Below, in pieces: positions 45,364 to 54,511 of a DNA stretch of 64,000 nucleotides (positions within the stretch are counted from its first letter, which is position 1; each line of letters begins with the position of its first letter). The DNA is taken from the NCBI GenBank assembly GCA_022821545.1, contig JAJEDJ010000018.1:1-64000 (forward strand). Reading direction: 5' to 3'. The stretch is from Caldilineaceae bacterium. Lineage in GTDB: Bacteria > Chloroflexota > Anaerolineae > Caldilineales > Caldilineaceae. Below the pieces are notes generated by a model that saw only the letters and a list, made by a program, of their open reading frames with translations, was not told where the DNA came from and made no database searches. Made by a program: the position numbers and the translations under genes.

Positions 45364-46734
45364 TCACCATTTGAATGGAACTGTCCCCGTTTCATCCAGG
45401 GGGTAACCCCAATTTTCGACATAGGTCTCGCCGGGCAGGAATTCATCCCCCCGGTCGTCCAGTTTGCGCTGAAGCTGCGACTCCAATTCCGCTTGCAGTG
45501 ACGCCGCTGCGGGGCTGTCAACCAGGTTCTCCAGCTGGAATGGATCGGTGGCGTTGTCGTAGAGCAGCCAGGGACCATTCAGATCGCGGGCGTAGGTGTG
45601 GGTGCGGGTGCGAACGCCGCGGTACTCGCGGCCTCCGTCACGCCGCAGGAACTGCCCAAAGGGATGGGGACAGTAGATGAGGGCGGCGCCCCCCGATGGA
45701 TCCGGACCGCCTTCAATCGCGTCCGAAAAGTCCTTTCCCTCAATGGTCCCGGGTATGGGGATTTCACACAGGGACAACAACGTAGGCAGAATATCGGGCG
45801 TGTCGAGGAGTGCGTCTATCTCCCGAGCCTGCAATCCGAAGCGCCGCGGCCAGCGCAGCAGGAAAGGCACCCGGATTGACTCCTCCCAGGGCCGCTGTTT
45901 TTTGACTTCGCCCTGGGAACCGAGCATATCACCGTGATCAGAGGTAAAGACAAAGATGGTGTCTTCCGCCAAGCCCTCCTCCTCAAGGGTCTGCAACAGC
46001 CGGCCGAGGCAGTCGTCAAGAGCTGTACAGTGGGCATAGTAGCCGGCGATCCACTCACACGCCTGGCTGGCCATCTCAGGCGGCACGTTAGGTCTCAGTT
46101 CGATGTCGTCAGGAGTGTAGAGTTTCCGATATTCCGGCGGAGCCGTTTCATAGGGCGCGTGGGGGGGTCCCCAGGAGAGCAGGAGGAGAAAAGGCGTATC
46201 GGAATTGCCGCCGCCGACATTTTGATTGCGGCCGCGCAAGTAGGCCCGCACGTCTTCGGTCTGCTCGATTGCGTCGTATCCTTGCCAAGTCAACGGCTCT
46301 TCGGAATCACCGGCGTAGTACCTGGAGTCGTTGTAGTCGTGCGTGCATTCCAGCGCCTTCCAGTAGTCGAACCCCTGGCGGCTCTCAGGAGGAATGTAGT
46401 TGCTGCGCCCGCGGCCGTCAACATGCCATTTGCCCACATAGGCGGTGTCGTAGCCGGCCGCCTTGAAGAGCTTGGCCATGGAGACGGCGTCATCGGCCAG
46501 ATGCACGTCATTGAGGAAGACGCCGTGGGTCAGCGCGTGCTGACCTGTCAGGAGGCAGGCGCGCGCCGGGCAGCAGACGGGAATCCCGGCCAAAGCGTGG
46601 GTGAAGTTGACGCTCTGCGCGGCCAAACTGTCAAGATGGGGCGTCCGGACCTGCCGGTTACCTGCGTAACCGGTGTCCTGGGCCCGCCACTGGTCGGCGA
46701 AGACGTAGACTACATTGGGTCGTTCCCGGGGCAT
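45364..46734 (-). CDS. Sulfatase, formylglycine type (second copy)
   Basis: This 456-aa sulfatase has the activation motif C54-C-P-A-R followed by xxxLTGQ, where C54 is the residue to be oxidised. Other family motifs are NVVYVFADQWRAQD, YVGKWHVDG, and TSDHGDMLGSQG with the metal ligands. It belongs to the choline-sulfatase/arylsulfatase-like branch. No signal peptide is visible. It differs clearly from the sulfatase at 41.2 kb, so it is not a recent copy. The UxaA-family gene lies 27 bp upstream on the same strand and the SIS gene 111 bp downstream, suggesting one unit for breakdown of a sulfated sugar. Confidence 0.92.
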   Translation of the reverse strand: MPRERPNVVYVFADQWRAQDTGYAGNRQVRTPHLDSLAAQSVNFTHALAGIPVCCPARACLLTGQHALTHGVFLNDVHLADDAVSMAKLFKAAGYDTAYVGKWHVDGRGRSNYIPPESRQGFDYWKALECTHDYNDSRYYAGDSEEPLTWQGYDAIEQTEDVRAYLRGRNQNVGGGNSDTPFLLLLSWGPPHAPYETAPPEYRKLYTPDDIELRPNVPPEMASQACEWIAGYYAHCTALDDCLGRLLQTLEEEGLAEDTIFVFTSDHGDMLGSQGEVKKQRPWEESIRVPFLLRWPRRFGLQAREIDALLDTPDILPTLLSLCEIPIPGTIEGKDFSDAIEGGPDPSGGAALIYCPHPFGQFLRRDGGREYRGVRTRTHTYARDLNGPWLLYDNATDPFQLENLVDSPAAASLQAELESQLQRKLDDRGDEFLPGETYVENWGYPLDETGTVPFKW

Positions 46735-46761
46735 GGCCTGGTCTCGTATGGGCGCCGGCTG

Positions 46762-49512
46762 CTATAGTGATACGCCAAGCAGACCGCGCGTGAACTGAAA
46801 TTCGATGTTTCCCGCCCGCGTTGCTCGAGGCTGGTACTTTCCAGACAGGGTCTGCGTCAAGAGGTCGGCCAGAGTCTGGGGCCAGGCTTCGGGATCGCCT
46901 TCCAGAACCGCGTCCATATCGCCGGCATACTGCGCGGCCTTGCAACCGGCCGAGGTTACTTGCAACACCGGCACCAGCGGATGGCCCTCAACAGGGTGGC
47001 TGCCCGCGTATGCCAGAATTGCCTCAACGCCGACGCCGCCGAGGCCCGTCAGAGTTTCGGCCCAGTGTTCGGTGGGTGTCTCCATCACGTGGATACCGTT
47101 CCGTTCGTCCGTGCCGGCCAGTGACTGTCCGTAAGCCAGCGTGGGCAGGTGCGGGCCGTTTCCGATACACCGGTCAAGAAACGCACTATCCGAAAGAAGC
47201 GACGCGTTTTCGGGCAGGACTACTGTACCGCCGCCTGCCGCAATGGCCGCGGCCAGACGACCGAATTGAGCGGAAACACTTTGCCCCGGCGTACCGGCGC
47301 TGAGGAGCCCGATGCGAACGGCGGAAAGACCGGCCATCGTCTGCTGCGGCGGGTCAGCCGCGGCCAGCCGCTGTTCGAACCAGGCATCGACCTTTTCAAG
47401 GACCGCCTCAATCCCGCCATCCAACTGAATGCTGGCCCAACCGAAGCGGTCCAGGTCCATTCCGTTTTCTTCCAGTTCGCGGCGGAAGTAGTCGTTGTGC
47501 GTCTTTTCGCAGCCATGCTCAAGGAGCAGGGTCTCGGCGGCCTGGGGGTGGCGCAGATAGCCCAAAACAGTGCGCACGTAGAGGTCCCCGGTATGCCCGC
47601 CGGAGAAACCGCACCCTTCGGTGTGGGCCAGCGCCACGAATCGCTTGACCGGCGGCGACGACTCTTTACCGGCGGCAAATCTTCGATTGAGGCGGGCGGC
47701 CGCAATCTGCCCGATCTGGCCTGAGCAGAGGCTTGTGGGAAGGATCAGCCCGATGCGATCGGCTGCCAGGCCGGCCGGCGTTGCAAAGGCAGGGTAGGAA
47801 AAGTCGAGAGAAGGCGCGGCAAAGGAAGGGCGAAGCGGCAACGCGCGCCCCAGAGGCTGTGGGCGTGCGCTGATTTCTTCTACGCGGCCCGGCCCGGTCT
47901 GACGCCAGTCGCGCCAGAGCTGCACTTGAGCATGGCCCGCTCTTTCTCCAACGGTCCGCTCGCCGGAGGCGGCGCGCACGGTCAGGTCGAGCGTGCCGGC
48001 GCCGAGTTCATCCATGGGCGTACCGTCCAGATACAGTCCCGCGTTGACGTCCATGTCCTGGCTCAGCAACTCATAGCGGCGGGTCGTCGTCACGATCTTG
48101 ATGGTCGGGACAAAGGGAAAGTTGGTAATTGAGCCGTTGCCGGTAACGAAGTAGATCATGTTGCAGCCGGAAGCCACCTGTCCTGCGATGCTTTCGAGGT
48201 CATTGCCCGGGCTGTCCATAAAGTAGTAGCCGGGCTCCTGCATAGGCCCGCTATAGGGAATAACGTGGTCGAGGCGCACGTCAGGATGCCGCTTCATGGC
48301 TGCACCGATCGACTTGAGGACGATGTTGTACAACCCGCGATATTTGTTGCCGCCGGATGGATTGCCGGCTGCCGAGTGGCCGTGCCAGGCAACCCGTTCC
48401 TGAAAGCGCTCAATCGTCTCCAGAAACTCGGCGGCAGTCCCTGCATCGCGTACATTGAGCATGATGTAGGGTTCGGCGCCGATCAGCTCGTCCGTTTCGG
48501 CAAGGTTGGCCGCGCCGCCGTAACGGACCAGTTCGCGGGCTACCCAGGAGGCCAGGGGATTCCCGGATATGCCGGAGAAGGCGTCCGAGCCGCCGCACTG
48601 CAGGGCCAGCTTCAGTTCAGAGAGAGGCTGAGCGGTGCGCGGCATCGCGCTGACCTGGTCAAGCCATCCCGTCACGATCGCTTCGGCCTGAAGCAGACCT
48701 GCCTGGAATCCTTCCTTGAGGGTCAGGAAGGCATGGGGGACGGCGTCCAGAGGGTAGTCGTTATCCGTCAGGAACTTGCGCAGCAGAGCGTTATTCACCG
48801 GTTCGACGCCGTAGTCCACGCAGAGTACTGCGCCGACATTGGAATGGGTGACGAACCCGGCCAGCGTACGCAGAACGGTCTCTGTGTTATTGGGGTTGTC
48901 GTGTCCGCCCTCGGTGTGGGCTACGGCGACGATGCCGTCAATGTTGCCGTAGCGTTGGGCGACACCTGCGAACCTGGCTTCCAGCTGCCTGACAAAGCCC
49001 CCAGTGCGCGAGGAAGTTCCAAGCAGAATGATCATATTGCGGGTTCCCACCCCCCTGCCTCCGGGACGGGCATAGCCCTCAAATTGACGGTCTTCGCTGT
49101 AGCGGGAAACCTGCCGGCCAGGCTGGAAACTGTTCTCATCGAGACTGTAGGCCTGAACGTGATCTGCGAAGTTCGGCTCACCGGGCAGCTCGAAGTCCAG
49201 GGCGCGTACGCCCAGGGCATCGAGCATCTCCGCGTTGCGTATGTATTCGCCTGGCGCAATCGCCCGCGCGGCCAGGCCAAAGGGCAGCTCCCACGAGAGC
49301 AAGGGGGCGCCCTGCGGGATCGGCGCGACCGCGAAACGGTGTCCCTCCATCACGGTATAGTCCAGGGTCAGGACAGTCCGGTTGAATTCGATTTGCGTGC
49401 CCGCCGCGAGAGTACGCGTGGCGATCGCGACGTTGTCGCCGGGAAGCGGCAGGCGGGCTACCTCATCGAAAGGCAGTTGGGAAACGGTCTGGGCGTCTTG
49501 TGCATGAGGCAT
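46762..49512 (-). CDS. Double-length UxaA-family (altronate/galactarate dehydratase-like) protein
   Basis: This 916-aa protein is almost twice the usual UxaA length of about 500. Residues 1-110 form a SAF-like domain. A first UxaA module (about 140-530) has GGRGVGTRNMIILLGTS, HTEGGHDN near residue 198 and LQCGGSDAFSGISGNP. A second stretch (about 585-760) repeats the N-terminal UxaA lobe, with LILPTSLCSGQIG, the canonical HTEGCG near residue 630 and HGCEKTHND near 665. The Cys expected in the first HTEGC motif is Gly. The third part (about 765-916) resembles the UxaA C-terminal end. Altronases are iron/manganese-dependent sugar-acid dehydratases. The duplicated layout may mean a fused heterodimer with shared active-site motifs. 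Confidence 0.85.
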   Translation of the reverse strand: MPHAQDAQTVSQLPFDEVARLPLPGDNVAIATRTLAAGTQIEFNRTVLTLDYTVMEGHRFAVAPIPQGAPLLSWELPFGLAARAIAPGEYIRNAEMLDALGVRALDFELPGEPNFADHVQAYSLDENSFQPGRQVSRYSEDRQFEGYARPGGRGVGTRNMIILLGTSSRTGGFVRQLEARFAGVAQRYGNIDGIVAVAHTEGGHDNPNNTETVLRTLAGFVTHSNVGAVLCVDYGVEPVNNALLRKFLTDNDYPLDAVPHAFLTLKEGFQAGLLQAEAIVTGWLDQVSAMPRTAQPLSELKLALQCGGSDAFSGISGNPLASWVARELVRYGGAANLAETDELIGAEPYIMLNVRDAGTAAEFLETIERFQERVAWHGHSAAGNPSGGNKYRGLYNIVLKSIGAAMKRHPDVRLDHVIPYSGPMQEPGYYFMDSPGNDLESIAGQVASGCNMIYFVTGNGSITNFPFVPTIKIVTTTRRYELLSQDMDVNAGLYLDGTPMDELGAGTLDLTVRAASGERTVGERAGHAQVQLWRDWRQTGPGRVEEISARPQPLGRALPLRPSFAAPSLDFSYPAFATPAGLAADRIGLILPTSLCSGQIGQIAAARLNRRFAAGKESSPPVKRFVALAHTEGCGFSGGHTGDLYVRTVLGYLRHPQAAETLLLEHGCEKTHNDYFRRELEENGMDLDRFGWASIQLDGGIEAVLEKVDAWFEQRLAAADPPQQTMAGLSAVRIGLLSAGTPGQSVSAQFGRLAAAIAAGGGTVVLPENASLLSDSAFLDRCIGNGPHLPTLAYGQSLAGTDERNGIHVMETPTEHWAETLTGLGGVGVEAILAYAGSHPVEGHPLVPVLQVTSAGCKAAQYAGDMDAVLEGDPEAWPQTLADLLTQTLSGKYQPRATRAGNIEFQFTRGLLGVSL

Positions 49513-49739
49513 TGCACACCTTCACAGTTTGTAGGCGGTTCCGCAAACTCCGATAGCCTAACACATTTGAAGAGAATTCGTAACTACCGGAGTGCAGGGG
49601 TCAGTAGCCGGCGGTCGGGTTTCGCTGACTTTGTGGGGAAGCCGTTCAAGATCGATCCGCGAAAGCGAGGAGAAAGTGAAGAGGAGAGAGGAGAGAGGGC
49701 GAGGAAAGATGGCAGTGAAGGATTTTGGCAGCGCTTAAA

Positions 49740-49990
49740 AATTTTTGTACCTCTTGATAAATTTTTTGAGGGACGTTCCCCGTTCCATTCGGCGGTTCAG
49801 GCAGGAGCGGTAAGCAGTTTTGGCACCATTTGACACCTTTTGACACTTTTTAAAGTTTTTTTAGGGGCACCACCTCCGTTTCATTCGACGGCTGAAGAAA
49901 GAGGTCCGTCAAGGACTTTGGCAGTTATGGCAAAATCTTTGGTTGGACCACCCCTCCGTTACATGCAACGGTTCAAGGAGGGAGGCAAAG
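49740..49990 (+). repeat. Three copies of the interspersed hairpin repeat
   Basis: Three related units are seen near 49760-49800 (GTTCCCCGTTCCATTCGGCGG), 49852-49905 (T-run, AGGGGCACCACCTCCGTTTC) and 49935-49985 (CCACCCCTCCGTTACATGC). Each has a C-rich arm, CCGTT-x6-AACGG-like inner arms and a G-rich arm such as GGAGGG. Tandem TTTGACAC/TTTGGCA words lie between them. They match the minus-strand copies at 6483-6640. The interval 49513-50027 (515 bp) holds only these repeats and A/T-rich spacer, no gene. Confidence 0.65.
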
Positions 49991-50027
49991 GGGTGCGGTG
50001 GCAGGGAATTTGGTTGGCTATGCGAAA

Positions 50028-50702
50028 TCAAAGCCGGCCTGTCATTTCAGCGTCCAGCTGTTCGTAGAAGCGGGTCATAAAGCTGTGTCTCCGCTTTCCA
50101 ATCTCGCGGGCGGAGGGCGTGTAGAGCGTTGCCAGAATGCGGCGAAGCTTGTAAACGTACTCGTGGACAGGCGTGTATTCGGGGCCTTCCGGTTGGGCGT
50201 GATCGGGCGGCGCCTCATCCGCAGGCTGGTTCCAGAGGCGGCTGCCGTAGTTGCCGGCGTGGGCAAAGGCCCTGGCAACGCCGATGGCCCCGATACTGTC
50301 CAGCTTGTCGGCGTCATAGAGACATTTCGCCTCCAGCGTCTGCGGTTGGAGGGAGCGGTCACGGTAGCGGTGGGCCTGGATGCAGTGGACTACGTTCTCG
50401 ATGCGGGGCGCATCCATGCCGGCTGCGCGCAGGTAATCGGCAGCGAAACCGGCGGCGGCAAGGTGATGGTCCGTGCGCCCGGTTTGTGAAATGGGCAGAT
50501 CGTGGAGCAGGGCCGCCGCGCGCACAACCGCCGCGTCCGCGCCTTCGGCCTGCGCAATGCGGATACCCAACCTTGTCACTCGCAACACGTGGTCAAAGTC
50601 GTGGGCCGCGTCGCCGGATGAATAGAGGCGACGGATATTGGCTGCGCTCAGATTTTCAGAAGCAGATAGCTGACAGGGTGAGTCTTCAGTTGCGGCGACC
50701 AT
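50028..50702 (-). CDS. HD domain phosphohydrolase
   Basis: This 224-aa single HD-domain protein has the metal motif H...HD...[14 protein letters not shown], then AALLHDLP, and [21 protein letters not shown]. It is like the YedJ/predicted metal-dependent phosphohydrolase group, acting on nucleotides or related phosphoesters. The start at 50702 follows GAAGGA, while the longer ORF overlaps the upstream glycosyltransferase gene. It is 43 bp after the transferase stop on the same strand. Confidence 0.9.
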   Translation of the reverse strand: MVAATEDSPCQLSASENLSAANIRRLYSSGDAAHDFDHVLRVTRLGIRIAQAEGADAAVVRAAALLHDLPISQTGRTDHHLAAAGFAADYLRAAGMDAPRIENVVHCIQAHRYRDRSLQPQTLEAKCLYDADKLDSIGAIGVARAFAHAGNYGSRLWNQPADEAPPDHAQPEGPEYTPVHEYVYKLRRILATLYTPSAREIGKRRHSFMTRFYEQLDAEMTGRL

Positions 50703-50745
50703 GAGATCCTTCAGAGGTTTTCGGAGTGGGTGTCGTTTCCGTCCG

Positions 50746-51909
50746 TCACCGGGTAACGAGATCTTCCAGGCAGGCCAGCAGCCGCCGGCGAAAGGCATTC
50801 CGGCTGAATCGATCCGCCTGACTGCGGCAATCGGCAGGGCTGTAGCTGTGGACGTCGAAACGCTGGATAGCCTCCCGCAGCAGCTGCGGCTCTTGCTCAG
50901 CGAAAAACTCGCCGGTCTTGCCGGGGATGACCGTATCCAGAGCGCCGCCTCCTTGAAATGCGATGACTGGACGGCCAACGCTCATCGCCTCGACCGGGGC
51001 AATGCCGAAGTCCTCAAGGCCGGGAAAGAGAAAGGCCTTGCAGCCCCGCATCAGCTCCAGTTGCCTATCGGCGGGCTGCCAACCGAGAAAGGAGACATTC
51101 GGCCCTGCCATTTCCTCAAGCGATTCTCTGGCTCGACCGCTACCGACAACGATCAGGCGTTCGCGGGGCAGGTCTTGAAATGCCCTTACAGCCAAGTCGA
51201 TGCGCTTATACGGGATCAAGCGACTGACGATCAGAAAGTAGTCGCCTACGGGAACCGATGGATCAGGGGTAAAGCGTTGGGTATCGACCGGAGGAGGCAC
51301 GACTACGCTGTCGCGCCCATAGATGGCGCGGATGCGCTGTTGCACTGCGTTGCTGATGGCGATGAAGTGATCGACCTTCTGCGCAGCGGCATAGTCCCAA
51401 CGTCGAAGCAGCGCCAGCACCGGTCTCAGGCCAAGATCGAGAAGCCCCCCGATCTGCTCGCGCTGGCGGTACTGGTCGTACAGCCAGAGAAACCGGGTTG
51501 GCGTCAGGCAGTAACAGACGTGCAGGGCCTTGCGCCGACCATTGCGGGCGCGGACCCCATGGCAGAAACCGCTCTTGTTGCTGAGTATCAGGTCGAACCG
51601 GCTGAGATCAGTTCTCTGAAACGCGGCCGGATAGAGCGGGAGATAGGCCTGGTGGCGGTCGGTCACTCCTGGCAGGCGCTGCATGAAAGTGGTGCGGATT
51701 GTCCAACTCTTATAGGAATCGGGCACCTTGTCCGGGCCGTACATACTTGTGTAGACCGGCGCGCCGGGGAAGAGGTCAACGAACTCTTCGAGTACGTTCT
51801 CGGCGCCTCCCATCTGGTTGAGCCAGTCATGCACCAGCGCCACGCGCAGCCCGGCCCGCCAGTCATCAGGGCGCAGGTCGGCGCTTGAAACCGGCTGCCG
51901 CGTAGACAT
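50746..51909 (-). CDS. Family 4 glycosyltransferase
   Basis: This 387-aa GT-B fold enzyme has an N-terminal [16 protein letters not shown] start and a central [17 protein letters not shown]. The donor-binding half contains [20 protein letters not shown] and the EX7E-like [26 protein letters not shown]. It resembles WcaI/mannosyltransferase types of exopolysaccharide synthesis. The start at 51909 is chosen because upstream sequence reads as low-complexity non-protein. The acceptor and donor are unknown. Confidence 0.9.
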   Translation of the reverse strand: MSTRQPVSSADLRPDDWRAGLRVALVHDWLNQMGGAENVLEEFVDLFPGAPVYTSMYGPDKVPDSYKSWTIRTTFMQRLPGVTDRHQAYLPLYPAAFQRTDLSRFDLILSNKSGFCHGVRARNGRRKALHVCYCLTPTRFLWLYDQYRQREQIGGLLDLGLRPVLALLRRWDYAAAQKVDHFIAISNAVQQRIRAIYGRDSVVVPPPVDTQRFTPDPSVPVGDYFLIVSRLIPYKRIDLAVRAFQDLPRERLIVVGSGRARESLEEMAGPNVSFLGWQPADRQLELMRGCKAFLFPGLEDFGIAPVEAMSVGRPVIAFQGGGALDTVIPGKTGEFFAEQEPQLLREAIQRFDVHSYSPADCRSQADRFSRNAFRRRLLACLEDLVTR

Positions 51910-52160
51910 AGTCTTGCCGCTGTCAGTTTGCAGCGATGAGAGAACGGTCCAATCGGTCGATTTCCGATCGAACCTCGCCGAGTGAGTTGCAGTTCCGGGG
52001 CTCTGGCATGGGGCGTCCTGTGGGATCGTAGGCGGAGATTCGCTGAGTTCGTGAAGAATTCTACCCCAGACACACGCAAGGACAAAGCGGAGGCGCATTT
52101 TTTCTCTCCCGGAAACCGGCAGGAGGGAAGGCGCTGGTATCCGGCCAGGCAGCGGCGCCC

Positions 52161-52190
52161 TTGACCGGCGGCTTGGCACTGCATTAGAAT
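52161..52190 (+). promoter_or_regulatory. Promoter of the M20 dipeptidase gene
   Basis: TTGACC (52161) and TAGAAT (52185) are 18 bp apart. The -10 hexamer is part of the first unit of the 17-bp triplication that follows. In the interval 51910-52268 I see this promoter, the repeat and the glycosyltransferase leader, and no gene. Confidence 0.55.
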
Positions 52191-52236
52191 GCGCCGAGAA
52201 GTAGTATGCACTGAACAGCAGAATGCGCCGAACAGG
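52186..52236 (+). repeat. Triplicated 17-bp direct repeat at a promoter
   Basis: AGAATGCGCCGAGAAGT, AGTATGCACTGAACAGC and AGAATGCGCCGAACAGG lie in tandem at 52186, 52203 and 52220. Units are preceded by T, T and C, so the -10-like word TAGAAT is followed by TAGTAT and CAGAAT copies. It ends 20 bp before the ribosome-binding site of the next gene. Confidence 0.85.
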
Positions 52237-52268
52237 TGGAACCACGCCCAGACCAAGGAGCGCTGAGA

Positions 52269-53651
52269 ATGGCCGCTTACCAAAGCTACCTCGAGACTCA
52301 CCAGGACCGCTTTCTGGCGGAACTGCTTGAATTCCTGCGTATTCCAAGTATCTCGGCCCTGCCGGAGCGGGCCGGGGACGTCGCGCGCGCCGGGGAGTGG
52401 GTCGCGCAGCGATTGACGGCGGCGGGGGTAGAGAACGTAACGGTCATGCCGACGGAAGGCCATCCGGTCGTTTACGGCGACTGGCTGCATGCGCCCGGCA
52501 GGCCGACCATTATGATTTACGGCCACTTCGACGTGCAGCCGGTTGACCCGGTCGAACTGTGGACAAACCCACCGTTCGAGCCGACAATCGTTGGAGACAG
52601 GGTCTACGCACGCGGCGCGTCCGACGACAAAGGCAATATGCTGGCGCCGATCCTTGCGGTCGAAGCGCTGCTGCAGAGCGAAGGCGGCGCACCGGTAAAT
52701 CTGAAGTTCTGCTTTGAAGGTCAGGAGGAGATCGGCAGTCCGCACATTCCTGATTTTATGCCGCCGCACAGAGACCGCTTTGCATGTGACCTGGCGGTCA
52801 GCGCCGACGGTGGACAGTTCAGCGAAACGGAACCGATCCTGCTCATGTCACTGCGCGGAATCTGCGGTATCCAGATAGATGTCCAGGGCGCGTCGTCCGA
52901 CCTCCACTCCGGTCTGCACGGGGGCCGCATACAGAATCCGATTCACGCACTGACGCAGATCCTCGGGACGTTGCGACGCGCCGACGGCAGGATAGCCGTA
53001 GAGGGATTCTACGACGACGTGGTGGAACTCAGTTCGGAAGAGCGCGCCGCGATCGCCCTTGTGCCTTTCGACGGCGACCATTACCTGGAGGAGTTGGGGC
53101 TGGAGGAGGCGTTTGGAGAGCCGGGCTATACGAACCGGGAGCGCGGCTGGGTGCGCCCTACGCTGGAGATGAACGGCATCTGGGGTGGATTCCAGGAGGA
53201 GGGAATCAAGACGGTTCTTCCCAACTCGGCGCACGCCAAGATTACCTGCCGCCTGGTGGCGGAACAGGACCCCGCCCGCATCATCGCCCTTCTGGAGGAG
53301 CACATAACACAACATGCTCCACCCGGAGTGGAAGTAAATGTGAATCCACTGTCGATTCTGGGAAGGCCCTACAGCATTGCCGCCGATCACTGGGGCAACA
53401 GGGCCGCGGCAGCCGTACTGAAGGAGATGTACGGACGCGAACCCTATCAGACTCGAAGCGGAGGGAGCATCCCCATTACGGGCGTCTTTCGGGAACAGTT
53501 GGGGGCGGATACGATAAGCTTCGGCTTTGGCATCGAAGACGAGAACTTTCACGCGCCGGACGAGTTCTTCCGCCTGGCAAGTTTTCGCAAGAGCCAGATT
53601 GCCTACTGCAAGCTGCTCGCCGAGTTAGGGAAGTCCGGGCCGCCAGCGTGA
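52269..53651 (+). CDS. M20 family dipeptidase
   Basis: This 460-aa metallopeptidase belongs to the M20A/F CNDP-like dipeptidases. Metal ligands are H and D in MIYGHFDVQPVDP, D in ARGASDDKGN, and E/E in FEGQEEIGS, with a late His in NFHAPDEFF. The lid domain (SDLHSGLHGGRIQNP) is typical. AAGGAG lies 7 bp before the ATG at 52269. No signal peptide is found, so it should cleave dipeptides in the cytoplasm. It stands alone, in the opposite direction to the transferase gene. Confidence 0.94.
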   Translation: MAAYQSYLETHQDRFLAELLEFLRIPSISALPERAGDVARAGEWVAQRLTAAGVENVTVMPTEGHPVVYGDWLHAPGRPTIMIYGHFDVQPVDPVELWTNPPFEPTIVGDRVYARGASDDKGNMLAPILAVEALLQSEGGAPVNLKFCFEGQEEIGSPHIPDFMPPHRDRFACDLAVSADGGQFSETEPILLMSLRGICGIQIDVQGASSDLHSGLHGGRIQNPIHALTQILGTLRRADGRIAVEGFYDDVVELSSEERAAIALVPFDGDHYLEELGLEEAFGEPGYTNRERGWVRPTLEMNGIWGGFQEEGIKTVLPNSAHAKITCRLVAEQDPARIIALLEEHITQHAPPGVEVNVNPLSILGRPYSIAADHWGNRAAAAVLKEMYGREPYQTRSGGSIPITGVFREQLGADTISFGFGIEDENFHAPDEFFRLASFRKSQIAYCKLLAELGKSGPPA

Positions 53652-53681
53652 GAGTCAAGCGGAGGGCATAGCTTCAGGAGT

Positions 53682-54128
53682 TCAGGAGGCGAAGTAAAAC
53701 CACAGTACCGTGTAGAGAATTCCGATGAGAGCGCCGACGTAGACCTCGGTCGGTGAATGGCCGATCAGCTCTTTCAACTCCTCTTCACTGACAGGCTGGC
53801 CTGAGAAAAGCTCGCGCAGGATCTGATTCAGGACTTTCGCCTGCTTGCCTGCGGCTTGACGCACGCCGGTGGCGTCATACATGACGACCAAGGCGAAGAT
53901 TGCGGCCAAGGCAAAGATGTCGCTGCGGGGGCCGGAGCGATAGCCGACGGCCGAAACCAGGCTGCAGACCATGGCTGCATGGCTGCTGGGCATACCCCCG
54001 GCGCGTGTCAGCACGCGCAGGTCAAAGTCTCGCTTCAGGATCCACTCGAAGAGAAACTTGTAGAGCTGGACGAGAAGACCGGCGCTCAAAGGAAGCCAGA
54101 TAATGGAGCTGTTGCCGAGCAGGTGCAT
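53682..54128 (-). CDS. DUF212 (divergent PAP2) membrane protein
   Basis: This 148-aa protein with three to four hydrophobic segments shows the DUF212 pattern GGMPSSHAAMVCSLVSAVGY, MYDATGVRQAAGKQA and GHSPTEVYVGALIGI. These motifs echo vanadium haloperoxidase/acid phosphatase PAP2 enzymes, so action on a lipid or small phosphate ester at the membrane is possible. It is 4 bp downstream of xseB on the same strand. Confidence 0.9.
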   Translation of the reverse strand: MHLLGNSSIIWLPLSAGLLVQLYKFLFEWILKRDFDLRVLTRAGGMPSSHAAMVCSLVSAVGYRSGPRSDIFALAAIFALVVMYDATGVRQAAGKQAKVLNQILRELFSGQPVSEEELKELIGHSPTEVYVGALIGILYTVLWFYFAS

Positions 54129-54132
54129 TGAT

Positions 54133-54381
54133 CTACCGTTCCGCGTCGTTCAGCTCAGAAAAGGTCCCGTCCGGCCCCCACTTTCTGACTCGCAGTTCGG
54201 CCTCTTCGAGCAGCAGGCCGCAACGCTCGGCGAGTTTCACGCCCGCCTCGTACAGGTCCAGGGAATCGGCGAGCGGCAGATCGGCTGCTTCGAGCTGCTC
54301 CAGGATGGTCTGGAGTTGTGCGTAGCTTTCTTCATAGGAAAGTTCGGCAGGCTCAGAGGCCGCGCGGTTCTGATTTTCCAT
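54133..54381 (-). CDS. xseB: Exodeoxyribonuclease VII small subunit
   Basis: This 82-aa subunit shows the XseB pattern SYEESYAQLQTILEQLEAADLPLADSLDLYEAGVKLAERC. It assists XseA, which trims single-stranded DNA to acid-soluble oligonucleotides. The start at 54381 follows GAAAGGAAA. xseA is not in the window, although it usually sits just upstream. The DUF212 gene follows with a 4-bp gap. Confidence 0.93.
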   Translation of the reverse strand: MENQNRAASEPAELSYEESYAQLQTILEQLEAADLPLADSLDLYEAGVKLAERCGLLLEEAELRVRKWGPDGTFSELNDAER

Positions 54382-54511
54382 TGCTTTCCTTTCGGCGCCA
54401 CCAGGATGGGCAACAGTATACCAGAGAGCGCGCCGGTTCCGTGAATGGAGAAGCATACGCCGCAACGGGCATAAACAGGTCTTGGAGAAAGATCATAAGG
54501 AGATGAGCCGA

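Noticed and set aside
48265..49833. Long rightward ORF of 522 codons
   Set aside because: It is antisense to the UxaA-family gene, whose frame carries conserved motifs across the same stretch. The rightward reading has no family signature and runs on into the repeat region.
50701..51888. Rightward ORF of 395 codons
   Set aside because: It is antisense to the GT4 glycosyltransferase, which has clear GT-B motifs.
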